The notes under the pieces were generated by a model that worked only from the letters and a program-made list of their open reading frames with translations, searched no databases and was not told the origin of the DNA. Shown piece after piece: positions 1 to 6,149 of a DNA stretch of 7,438 nucleotides (position 1 is the stretch's first letter; every line of letters starts with the position of its first letter). The stretch comes from Pseudomonadota bacterium (GTDB lineage: Bacteria > Pseudomonadota > Gammaproteobacteria > Burkholderiales > Casimicrobiaceae): NCBI GenBank assembly GCA_022709775.1, contig JAKLIE010000075.1, positions 1 to 7,438 of the forward strand. Reading direction: 5' to 3'. The position numbers and the translations under genes were made by a program.

Positions 1-903
1 CGCCACGCGCGCGTGGCGCTGGTGCTGGTCGAGTCGGAAAATCCCGACTCCCCGTTCCTGGCGGCATTCCGCCGCGGCATGCGCGACGCAGGGTGGGTCG
101 AGGGTCGCAACCTGACGATCGACACGCAGTGGGGCGGGGGCGTAGGCGACTCGCTCGACCGCGCGATCGCCGGCGCGGTTGCGGGCCGGCCCGACGTCGT
201 CGTCGCCGGCAGCGGGCTGGTGGTGCGGCCCATGATCAACGCCGGCGTCGCGTTGCCGGTCGTGTTCGTCTACAGCGGGGACCCGGTCCTGGGCGGCGTG
301 GTCGAGAGCTACGCGCGGCCCGGCGTCAACCGCACCGGAGTCTCGCTGTACTCGCTCCAGCTCATGCCCAAGCGCATCGAGTTCGTGAGGGAGCTGATGC
401 CGGGCATGAAGCGCCTCGCGATCGTCGGCTGGCCGCGCCATGCCGGCGAGCCCGCCGAGGTCGACGCGGCCACCCGCGCGGCGGGCCAGCTCGGCCTCGC
501 GAGCCTGTATCACCCGGTCAACAACGCCGCCGACGTCGACGCGGCGTACGAGCGCGCGCGCGCCTTTCGCGCGGACGCCGTCCTCGCGTTCGCCGACGGG
601 ATCACGATCGGGATGTCCGATCGGTTCGCCGCGAACTCCCGGCGCGACCGCATTCCGGCGGTGTCCGGCTGGGCGGTATTCGCCGAGAAGGGCAACCTGA
701 TGACCTACGGTCCCGTGCTGCGCGAGAGCCAGGGCCGGCTCGCGGTGTTCGTCGACAGGATCCTGAAGGGCGCCAAGGCCTCCGACCTCCCGGTCGAGCA
801 GCCCACCGTGCACGAGCTCGTGATCAACCGCCGCGTCGCGAAGGACCTCGGCATCGCGGTTCCGCCGACGCTGCTCGCGCGGGCGGACCGGATCATCGAC
901 TGA
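1..903 (+). CDS. ABC transporter substrate-binding protein, DUF534/TrpX type (5' partial)
   Basis: Periplasmic substrate-binding component of an ABC importer of the TrpX/DUF534 type (Pfam ABC_sub_bind); the ligand cannot be told from sequence. The reading frame is already open at base 1 (R-H-A-R before the first GTG at 13) and the visible part begins at the first beta strand of the binding fold (VALVLVES, then FRRGMRDAGWVEGRN). The signal peptide and true start therefore lie outside the window. Family hallmarks are the GWVEGRNL block, the RPDVVVAGSG strand, GDPVLGGVV, RPGVNRTG, the second lobe starting near ELMPGMKRLAIVG, and the typical C-terminal block ELVINRRVAKDLGIAVPP followed by LLARADRIID. 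The TGA at 901-903 overlaps the 3' end of the convergent sensor kinase gene. Genes of this family often stand alone in betaproteobacteria; no permease or ATPase gene is visible here, but the upstream side is not in view. Family assignment is firm. Confidence 0.93.
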   Translation, partial: RHARVALVLVESENPDSPFLAAFRRGMRDAGWVEGRNLTIDTQWGGGVGDSLDRAIAGAVAGRPDVVVAGSGLVVRPMINAGVALPVVFVYSGDPVLGGVVESYARPGVNRTGVSLYSLQLMPKRIEFVRELMPGMKRLAIVGWPRHAGEPAEVDAATRAAGQLGLASLYHPVNNAADVDAAYERARAFRADAVLAFADGITIGMSDRFAANSRRDRIPAVSGWAVFAEKGNLMTYGPVLRESQGRLAVFVDRILKGAKASDLPVEQPTVHELVINRRVAKDLGIAVPPTLLARADRIID

Positions 904-2212
904 CGGTCGCGCCGCCCGGGAACCGCACCACGGCTTCGAGCCCGCGGCCTCCCGGCCCGTCGGCGAGCGACGCCGTCGCGCCGTGGCGCTCGGCGATCCG
1001 CCTGACGATCGCCAGGCCCAATCCGCTTCCGGGCGCGTCGGCATGCGCGCCGCGTGCAAAGCGCTCGAACACCTGCGCACGCTCCGGGGCGGGGATGCCG
1101 GGGCCGTCGTCGCGCACGACCAGCGCGGGTGCGCCGTCGCGCGGCTCGACGATCACGTCGACGCGTCCGCCCGGGGGCGTGTAGCGCAGCGCGTTGTCGA
1201 CGAGGTTCGCGGCGAGCGTGGCGAGCGCACCCGCGTCGCCGTCGACCGCCAGGGCCTCGAGGTGCTCCGCGCCGAGGTCGACGTCCTTCGCGGCGGCGAT
1301 TTCGGCGTGCGCGGCGACGACGTCGCGCGCGAGGGCGGCCAGGTCGACGGGGGCGTGCGGCGCGCGCGCGGGCGCATGGTCCTCGCGAGCGAGGGCCAGC
1401 AGCTGCTCGACGACGCGCGTCGCGCGCTTCAGTCCGCCGCGCAGCGAGTCCAGCGCGGCGGCGCGCTCCGGCTCGCCGCGCGCGCGCTCGGCCAGCTCGG
1501 CCTGCAGGTGCACGGCCGCGAGCGGCGTGCGCAGCTCGTGCGCGGCGTCGGCGACGAACGCCTTCTGCGCCTCGAGCGTGCCGTCGAGGCGGGAGAGCAG
1601 GCCGTTCAGCGCGCCGACGAGCGGCGTGACCTCGCGCGGCCAGCCGTCCGCCGGCAGCGGCGCGAGCTCGGTCGGGCTGCGCCGGCCGACCGCGGAGGCG
1701 AGGCGGTCGAGCGGCTTCAGCGCGCGCTCGATCGCGAACCACAGGAGCAGCGCGATCAGCGGCGCGGCGACCAGCCAGGGCACGATCGTGGACGCCGCGA
1801 GGCTCGCGGCGAGCTGGTCGCGCAGCGCGAGCGGCTGCGCGACCTGCACGAGCTCGCCGCCCGCCAGCACGCTGAACACGCGCCAGGGACCTTCGCGCGT
1901 CGGCACGGTCGAGAATCCGGGCGAGCGCTGCGCGGGCACCTCGCGCGTGCCCTGCGACCGGTAGACCTGCACGCCGTCGCGGTTCCACACCTGCACGATC
2001 AGCGGCGCGCTGCCGCCGCCGGTCGCGATGCCGCCGGGCGGGACCGAGAGCGGCATGCCGGTGACCGACGACGCGAGCTGCGAGAGCTGGACGTCGAACA
2101 TCGCGCTCGCCTCGTCGCGGGCGCGCAGGTACGTCGCCCAGGTGGCGACCACGAGCGCGACGGCGAGCCCGCCGGCGAGCGGCAGCAGCAGGGCGCGGCG
2201 AATGGAGGTCAT
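893..2212 (-). CDS. Sensor histidine kinase, QseC-like
   Basis: Inner-membrane sensor kinase of 439 aa that should autophosphorylate and pass phosphate to the response regulator encoded just upstream. Visible layout: TM1 about residues 8-27; a periplasmic sensor region of about 115 residues (28-142) rich in Gly/Pro; TM2 about 143-160; a HAMP-like linker 161-215; the dimerisation/phosphoacceptor box DAAHELRTPL with His225; N-box Asn336 and Asn340 (NLVDNALRYT); G1 box DDGPGI 368-373; F-box FERFARG; G2 box GSGLGL 395-400. All catalytic boxes look intact. The AAHELRTPL box and size resemble QseC/TctE-type kinases. The ATG shares ATGA with the regulator stop (2209-2212), implying translational coupling. 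The same frame stays open far upstream across the regulator and msrB, but those genes occupy other frames, so the ATG at 2212 is the sensible start. The TGA (893-895) lies inside the convergent binding-protein gene. The signal sensed is unknown. Confidence 0.95.
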   Translation of the reverse strand: MTSIRRALLLPLAGGLAVALVVATWATYLRARDEASAMFDVQLSQLASSVTGMPLSVPPGGIATGGGSAPLIVQVWNRDGVQVYRSQGTREVPAQRSPGFSTVPTREGPWRVFSVLAGGELVQVAQPLALRDQLAASLAASTIVPWLVAAPLIALLLWFAIERALKPLDRLASAVGRRSPTELAPLPADGWPREVTPLVGALNGLLSRLDGTLEAQKAFVADAAHELRTPLAAVHLQAELAERARGEPERAAALDSLRGGLKRATRVVEQLLALAREDHAPARAPHAPVDLAALARDVVAAHAEIAAAKDVDLGAEHLEALAVDGDAGALATLAANLVDNALRYTPPGGRVDVIVEPRDGAPALVVRDDGPGIPAPERAQVFERFARGAHADAPGSGLGLAIVRRIAERHGATASLADGPGGRGLEAVVRFPGGATVSR

Positions 2213-2880
2213 GCGTCGGGCTTCCGGGTCGCGATCATCCATCCGAGCCCCCGCACGTTGCGGATCAGGCCCTCGGGAAGCTTCCGGCGCAGGCTCGACA
2301 GGTGCACCTCGACCGCGTTGCTCTCGACCGCGTCCTTCCAGCCGTAGAGCCTCTCCTCGAGCTGCGCGCGCGACAGGATCGCGCCGGGCCGCGTCGTGAG
2401 CGCCTCGAGCAGCGCGTACTCGCGGCCCGACAGCGCGACGGGCGCGCCCCCGACGCGCACCTCTTTCGTCGCCGGATCGATCGAAACGCCGGGCAGCTCG
2501 ATCGTGGGCGCGGCGCGCCCCGACGCGCGGCGCGCGAGCGCACGCAGCCGTGCGGCGAGCTCGGCCAGCTCGAACGGCTTCGTCAGGTAGTCGTCGGCGC
2601 CCGCGTCGAGTCCGGCGACCCGGTCGGCGAGCGCGTCGCGCGCGGTCAGCACCAGCACCGGTCGAGTGTCTCCGCGCCGGCGCATCGCCGCGAGCACGTC
2701 GAGCCCGTCGACGCGCGGCAGGCCGAGATCGAGCAGCACCAGCTCGTGGACGTTCTCGGCGAGCGCGCGCGCCGCCGCGGCGCCGTCGCGGACCCAGTCG
2801 ACCGCGAATCCGTCCTGCGCGAGGCCCTCGCGGACGCCCACGCCGATCATCGGGTCGTCCTCGGCGAACAGGAGGCGCAT
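2209..2880 (-). CDS. OmpR/QseB-family response regulator
   Basis: Cytoplasmic DNA-binding response regulator of 223 aa, a normal length for the OmpR/PhoB family. The receiver domain (about 1-115) has the acidic pair Glu7/Asp8/Asp9, the phosphoacceptor Asp51 in LLDLGLP, Thr79 and Lys101 (LTKPF), so it should be phosphorylatable. A winged-helix DNA-binding domain follows (about 125-220), with LSGREYALLEAL, the recognition-helix block VEVHLSSLRRKL and the terminal wing VRGLGWMI. The closest named relatives by eye are QseB/PmrA-like regulators. The start is set by the family N-terminus MRLLFAEDD. There is no good Shine-Dalgarno in the 15 nt between this ATG and the msrB stop, so translation may depend on coupling to msrB. 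The TGA overlaps the kinase ATG by ATGA. Together they form a cognate pair; targets are not visible, although the operon itself is a usual one. Confidence 0.95.
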   Translation of the reverse strand: MRLLFAEDDPMIGVGVREGLAQDGFAVDWVRDGAAAARALAENVHELVLLDLGLPRVDGLDVLAAMRRRGDTRPVLVLTARDALADRVAGLDAGADDYLTKPFELAELAARLRALARRASGRAAPTIELPGVSIDPATKEVRVGGAPVALSGREYALLEALTTRPGAILSRAQLEERLYGWKDAVESNAVEVHLSSLRRKLPEGLIRNVRGLGWMIATRKPDA

Positions 2881-2895
2881 GCGCAGGCGCGCGCC

Positions 2896-3294
2896 CTACG
2901 CCTTCGGCTTGAACCTGAGCGCCGCCGAGTTCATGCAGTAGCGCATGCCGGTCGGCTTCGGCCCGTCCTCGAACACGTGACCCAGGTGCGCGTCGCAGGA
3001 CGCGCAGACGACCTCGGTGCGGCGCATGAAGAACGAGCTGTCGTCCTCGTTGCGCACGTTCGCCGGGTCGACCGGCGCGGTGAACGACGGCCAGCCGGTG
3101 CCGGAGTCGAACTTCGCGTCCGACGCGAACAGCGGCGTGCCGCAGCACACGCAGGCGTAGGTGCCTTCCGCGTGGTTGTCCCAGTATTCGCCGGAGAACG
3201 CGCGCTCGGTGCCTTTCCGGCGCGCGACCTTGTACTGCTCGGGCGTGAGCGTCGCGCGCCACTCCGCGTCGCTCTTCGTCTTGCGTTCGGCCAT
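2896..3294 (-). CDS. msrB: Peptide methionine-(R)-S-oxide reductase MsrB
   Basis: Reduces the R-diastereomer of methionine sulfoxide in proteins back to methionine, normally using thioredoxin. The 132-aa protein is full length for a single-domain cytoplasmic MsrB and has no signal peptide. Visible family features: the N-terminal EYW/GTY region ([16 protein letters not shown]), zinc-binding Cys48, Cys51, Cys97 and Cys100 as two CxxC pairs, the SGTGWPSF block at 64-71, GHVFEDGP 105-112, and the catalytic Cys120 in [11 protein letters not shown]. All expected catalytic and metal residues are present. A ribosome site GAGGA (plus-strand 3300-3304) stands 5 nt before the ATG. The response regulator starts 15 nt after the TAG, so msrB is probably the first gene of an msrB-regulator-kinase operon. 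Its promoter would lie in the roughly 90-bp divergent region shared with the MFS gene. Confidence 0.97.
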   Translation of the reverse strand: MAERKTKSDAEWRATLTPEQYKVARRKGTERAFSGEYWDNHAEGTYACVCCGTPLFASDAKFDSGTGWPSFTAPVDPANVRNEDDSSFFMRRTEVVCASCDAHLGHVFEDGPKPTGMRYCMNSAALRFKPKA

Positions 3295-3299
3295 CGTCG

Positions 3300-3304
3300 T
3301 CCTC
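3300..3304 (-). promoter_or_regulatory. Ribosome binding site of msrB
   Basis: On the minus strand this reads GAGGA, 5 nt upstream of the msrB ATG. It is the clearest Shine-Dalgarno on the minus strand and supports the chosen msrB start. Confidence 0.6.
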
Positions 3305-3342
3305 GTCGCTTCGTCGATCTCCGGCGGGGCGCCGGGATGCGC

Positions 3343-3348
3343 TATAGT
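3343..3348 (+). promoter_or_regulatory. Probable sigma70 -10 element for the MFS-led operon (palindromic CTATAG core)
   Basis: TATAGT matches the sigma70 -10 consensus at five of six positions and is the most AT-rich spot in a GC-rich divergent intergenic region. It sits within GCTATAGTGCCGG, a context typical of betaproteobacterial promoters. A start site about 7 nt downstream would give a leader of roughly 30 nt before the TTG at 3385. No convincing -35 is seen 16-18 nt upstream (around 3319-3325, a GC-rich stretch), so an activator may help, or the promoter may be weak. The core CTATAG at 3342-3347 is a perfect palindrome, so the opposite strand reads TATAGC (3341-3346), which could serve msrB. 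No -35 is clear on that strand either. This is inference from motif and position. Confidence 0.42.
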
Positions 3349-3384
3349 GCCGGCTTCCCCGCGTCACATTACACCAGCAGACCC

Positions 3385-4587
3385 TTGGAGCCCCGCACCG
3401 ACGCAACGTTCCGGAGCGACGCGCGGGTGATCGGGCTCGTCGGCTTCGCGCACGCGCTCTCGCACTTCTTCCAGCTCGCGCTCCCGCCGCTGTTTCCGCT
3501 GCTCAAGGCGGAGTTCGACGTGTCCTGGTCGCTGCTGGGGTCTCTGGTGGGGGCGTTCTACGTCGCCTCGGGCATCGCCCAGTTCGCGGCCGGCTTCGCG
3601 GTCGACCGATGGGGCGCCCGGCCGATCCTGTTCGGCGGCCTCGCGCTGCTCGCGGGCGGCGCGCTAGCCGCGGGCATGGTCCCCGGCATCGCGTGGCTGT
3701 TCCCGGTCGTCGTCGTCATGGGCATCGGCAACGGCGTCTTCCACCCGGTCGATTTCGCGATCCTGAACGCCAGCGTGTCGGCGCGGCGCCTGGGTCACGC
3801 CTACTCGGTCCACGGGATCGGCGGCAACCTGGGCTACGCGCTCGCGCCGATCGTCACGTTCGCGCTCGCGTCCGCGTTCGGCTGGCGCGCGGCGCTCGCG
3901 GCGGTCGGCGTCGCCGGACTGGTCGGACTGGGCGTGCTGGTGACGCACCGCGGGAGGCTCACCTGTCACGTCGGACGCGGCCACACGCGGAGCGGCGCCA
4001 GCGCGTCGTCGCTGTTCCGCCAGCCGGCGATCCTCGCGTGCTTCGCCTATTTCACGATCGCCACGACCGCCACGAGCGGTCTGCAGACGTTCGCGCCGGC
4101 CACGCTCAACGTCGCGTTCGGCGTCCCGCTCGCGTTCGCGACGTCCGCGGTCACCGCGCTGCTGCTGGGCGGCACGGCGGGCATCGTCACCGGCGGGTTC
4201 ATCGCGTCGCGAGTCTCGCGCCACGACCTCGTCGCCGCGGCGGGGCTCGCCTCGGCTGCCGCGCTCCTGATAGCCATCACGGTCGCGTCGCCGCCGGTGG
4301 CGATTCTGCTGCCGCTGTTCGCCGCGGTCGGATTCTCGACCGGCGTCACCGGTCCGTCGCGCGACCTGATCGTGCGGGCGGCGACGCCGTCGGGGGCATC
4401 GGGCCGCGTCTACGGCTTCGTCTATTCCGGGCTCGACGTGGGATCGATGCTGGGGCCCGTGTGGTTCGGCTTCATGCTCGACCACGGGATGGGCGATGCG
4501 GTGTTCGTCGGCGCGGCCGCGTGCCTCGCCATCGCGATCGGGACCGTGCTGCAGGTGCGCCGCATCGGCGGCGCCCGCACGGCCTGA
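3385..4587 (+). CDS. MFS transporter, fosmidomycin-resistance (FSR)-like
   Basis: Inner-membrane major facilitator superfamily permease, 400 aa from the TTG at 3385, with about twelve hydrophobic segments in two halves joined by a cytoplasmic loop around residues 188-213. Features resembling the FSR-like subfamily are DARVIGLVGFAHALSHFF in TM1, a motif-A-like GFAVDRWGAR (70-79) between TM2 and TM3, GNGVFHPVDFAILN in TM4 with HP at 120-121, and HGIGGNLGYALAP in TM5. Substrate is unknown; FSR relatives export drugs, but the family is broad. Start choice: TTG at 3385 leaves a short polar tail before TM1, as in relatives as I recall them. The ATG at 3337 lies upstream of the probable -10 box. GTG at 3427, with GGAG 10 nt before it, is the main alternative but would begin right at TM1. 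It is first in a plus-strand run, with the SDR gene 13 nt downstream. Confidence 0.88.
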   Translation: MEPRTDATFRSDARVIGLVGFAHALSHFFQLALPPLFPLLKAEFDVSWSLLGSLVGAFYVASGIAQFAAGFAVDRWGARPILFGGLALLAGGALAAGMVPGIAWLFPVVVVMGIGNGVFHPVDFAILNASVSARRLGHAYSVHGIGGNLGYALAPIVTFALASAFGWRAALAAVGVAGLVGLGVLVTHRGRLTCHVGRGHTRSGASASSLFRQPAILACFAYFTIATTATSGLQTFAPATLNVAFGVPLAFATSAVTALLLGGTAGIVTGGFIASRVSRHDLVAAAGLASAAALLIAITVASPPVAILLPLFAAVGFSTGVTGPSRDLIVRAATPSGASGRVYGFVYSGLDVGSMLGPVWFGFMLDHGMGDAVFVGAAACLAIAIGTVLQVRRIGGARTA

Positions 4588-4590
4588 ACC

Positions 4591-4595
4591 GGGAG
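4591..4595 (+). promoter_or_regulatory. Ribosome binding site of the SDR gene
   Basis: GGGAG, 5 nt before the ATG at 4601. It decides this start over in-frame upstream codons that lie inside the MFS gene, and it lies in the 13-nt gap after the MFS stop. Confidence 0.6.
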
Positions 4596-4600
4596 TAGGC

Positions 4601-5380
4601 ATGGATCTCGGCATCTCGGGAAAGCGCGCGCTCGTCTGCGCGGCGAGCAGGGGCCTCGGCCGCGGATGCGCCGAGGCGCTGGCGCGCGAAGGCGTCGACG
4701 TCACGATCTGTGCGCGCACCGAGGCCGACGTCAGGCGGGCCGCCGACGAGATAGGCTCGGCGGCCGGACGGCGCGTGGGCTGGGTCGCGTGCGACATCAC
4801 GACGCCCGCGGGCCGCGCGGCCGCGCTTGCCGCGTGCCCGTCGCCCGACATCCTCGTCAACAACGCGGGCGGCCCGCCGCCGGGCGACTTCCGCGACTGG
4901 GACCGCGATGCGTGGATCCGGGCGCTCGACGCCAACATGCTGACGCCGATCGAGCTGATCAAGGCGACGGTCGACGCGATGATCGAACGGCGCTACGGGC
5001 GCGTGGTCAACATCACGTCGTCCGCGGTCAAGGCGCCGATCGACGTGCTGGGCCTGTCGAACGGCGCGCGCAGCGGCCTCACCGGATTCGTCGCGGGACT
5101 CGCGCGCAAGGTCGTGCGGCACGGCGTGACGATCAACAACCTGCTGCCGGGCCAGTTCGACACCGACCGGCTGCGCGTCACGTACGCCGGACGCGCGAAG
5201 ACGGCGGGCAAGTCGATCGACGAGGCGCTGGCCGCCGGCGCCGCCGCGGTTCCCGCGGGGCGCTTCGGCACGTCCGCGGAATTCGGCGCCGTGTGCGCGT
5301 TCCTGTGCAGCACGCACGCAGGCTACATCGCCGGGCAGAACGTGCTGGTCGACGGCGGCAACTTCCCCGGCACGTTCTGA
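4601..5380 (+). CDS. SDR-family oxidoreductase with non-canonical active site (FabG-like)
   Basis: Short-chain dehydrogenase/reductase fold of 259 aa, normal for the classical FabG-like size class. The cofactor-binding turn reads CAASRGLGRG (13-22) in place of the usual TGxxxGxG; the NNAGG motif is at 87-91 and the structural Asn at 112. The active-site region is NITSSAVKAP followed by LSNGARSGL. With Ser140 as the catalytic Ser, the position 13 residues on, normally Tyr, is Ser153, and the Lys four further on is Arg157. So the YxxxK pair is replaced by SxxxR. As I recall, a recognised SDR subgroup (cd05344, BKR-like SDR-like) also departs from the standard motif and tetrad, and this gene fits that description. 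The dinucleotide fold looks intact, ending NVLVDGGNFPGTF, so it is not a decayed gene. Reaction and substrate are unknown; automatic labels such as 3-oxoacyl-ACP reductase should be treated with care. It lies between the MFS and GST genes. Confidence 0.9.
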   Translation: MDLGISGKRALVCAASRGLGRGCAEALAREGVDVTICARTEADVRRAADEIGSAAGRRVGWVACDITTPAGRAAALAACPSPDILVNNAGGPPPGDFRDWDRDAWIRALDANMLTPIELIKATVDAMIERRYGRVVNITSSAVKAPIDVLGLSNGARSGLTGFVAGLARKVVRHGVTINNLLPGQFDTDRLRVTYAGRAKTAGKSIDEALAAGAAAVPAGRFGTSAEFGAVCAFLCSTHAGYIAGQNVLVDGGNFPGTF

Positions 5381-5382
5381 TC

Positions 5383-5400
5383 CCGCCGCTCGTTCGGCGG
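5383..5400 (+). repeat. Short GC-rich inverted repeat in the SDR-GST gap
   Basis: CCGCCG (5383-5388) and CGGCGG (5395-5400) are perfect inverted arms with a 6-nt loop, starting 3 nt after the SDR stop and ending 22 nt before the GST start. There is no following T run, so it is not a standard intrinsic terminator. It could be a weak attenuator or an mRNA 3'-end stabiliser within the operon. With this base composition chance is also a fair explanation. Confidence 0.35.
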
Positions 5401-5422
5401 CCCCTGTCCAAGCGAGACCACC

Positions 5423-6118
5423 ATGCTCGACCTCTACTACTGGACCACGCCCAACGGCCACAAGGTCACGATCTTCCTCGAGGAGACGGGGCTGCCCTAC
5501 CGGCTCAAGCCGGTCGACATCTCGAAGGGCGACCAGTTCGACCCGGCGTTCCTCGCGGTCTCGCCCAACAACCGGATCCCCGCGATCGTCGACCACGCGC
5601 CTCCCGACGGGGGGGCGCCGCTGCCGCTGTTCGAGTCGGGCGCGATCCTGCTCTACCTCGCGGGCAAGACCGGCCGGTTCTATCCGCACGACCTGCGCGG
5701 GCGCTGCGAGGTTTCGCAGTGGCTCTTCTGGCAGATGGCGGGGCTGGGGCCGATGGCGGGCCAGAACCACCACTTCTCGCTCTACGCGCCCGAGAAGATC
5801 CCGTACGCGATCGACCGCTACGTTCGCGAGACCGGGCGACTGTACGGCGTGCTGAACAAGCGGCTTTCCGACCGCGAGTTCGTCGCGGGCGACTACTCGA
5901 TCGCCGACATGGCGTGCTATCCGTGGGTGCTGCCCGAGCGGCAGGGCCAGAACATCGACGACTTCCCGCACCTGAAGCGCTGGAAGGCCGAGATCGGCGC
6001 GCGGCCGGCCGTGCAGCGTGCGTACGGGATCGCGAAGACCGTGAACCCGCAGCCCGGGATCCGCGACGACAAGGCGCGCGCGGTGCTCTTCGGACAGGAC
6101 CGCAACACGGTGAAGTGA
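5423..6118 (+). CDS. yfcG: Glutathione S-transferase family, YfcG-type disulfide reductase
   Basis: Cytoplasmic GST-fold protein of 231 aa, strongly resembling E. coli YfcG (Nu-class; known as a glutathione-dependent disulfide-bond reductase rather than a conjugating enzyme). The N-terminal thioredoxin-like domain (1-85) carries the diagnostic TTPNGHKV with Thr9 and Asn11, which contact glutathione in YfcG, then SPNNRIPAIVDH with cis-Pro53, and the gamma-glutamyl-binding FESGAILLYLA (Glu71, Ser72). The helical C-terminal domain has QWLFWQMAGLGPMAGQNHHF, VLNKRL and the N-capping DYSIADMACYPW. The C-terminus is about 16 residues longer than E. coli YfcG. A weak GAGA lies 5 nt before the ATG. 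The neighbouring msrB operon also deals with oxidised sulfur, giving a loosely common theme; a role in disulfide or peroxide reduction is inferred from YfcG, not shown here. Confidence 0.94.
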   Translation: MLDLYYWTTPNGHKVTIFLEETGLPYRLKPVDISKGDQFDPAFLAVSPNNRIPAIVDHAPPDGGAPLPLFESGAILLYLAGKTGRFYPHDLRGRCEVSQWLFWQMAGLGPMAGQNHHFSLYAPEKIPYAIDRYVRETGRLYGVLNKRLSDREFVAGDYSIADMACYPWVLPERQGQNIDDFPHLKRWKAEIGARPAVQRAYGIAKTVNPQPGIRDDKARAVLFGQDRNTVK

Positions 6119-6149
6119 CCCGGCGGCGGCGCTGCGGCCCCGGCTTCCC

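Noticed and set aside
13..15. GTG at base 13 as the start of the binding-protein gene.
   Set aside because: The frame is open to base 1, and a start here would lack the signal peptide needed for a periplasmic protein. The real start is upstream of the window.
3337..3339. ATG at 3337 as start of the MFS gene.
   Set aside because: It lies just before the probable -10 box (3343-3348) and would add a 16-residue tail that does not resemble the family.
893..3406. A single 837-codon minus-strand open frame spanning kinase, regulator and msrB, suggesting a giant fusion protein.
   Set aside because: Only the part from 2212 down codes for a kinase. Upstream of that the frame gives Arg/Ala-rich shadow sequence, while intact regulator and MsrB proteins are read in other frames.
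5018..5080. SDR gene as a pseudogene because the catalytic Tyr and Lys are missing.
   Set aside because: The frame is intact with a good ribosome site, full length and preserved NNAGG and C-terminal motifs. The substitutions match a known divergent SDR subgroup rather than decay.
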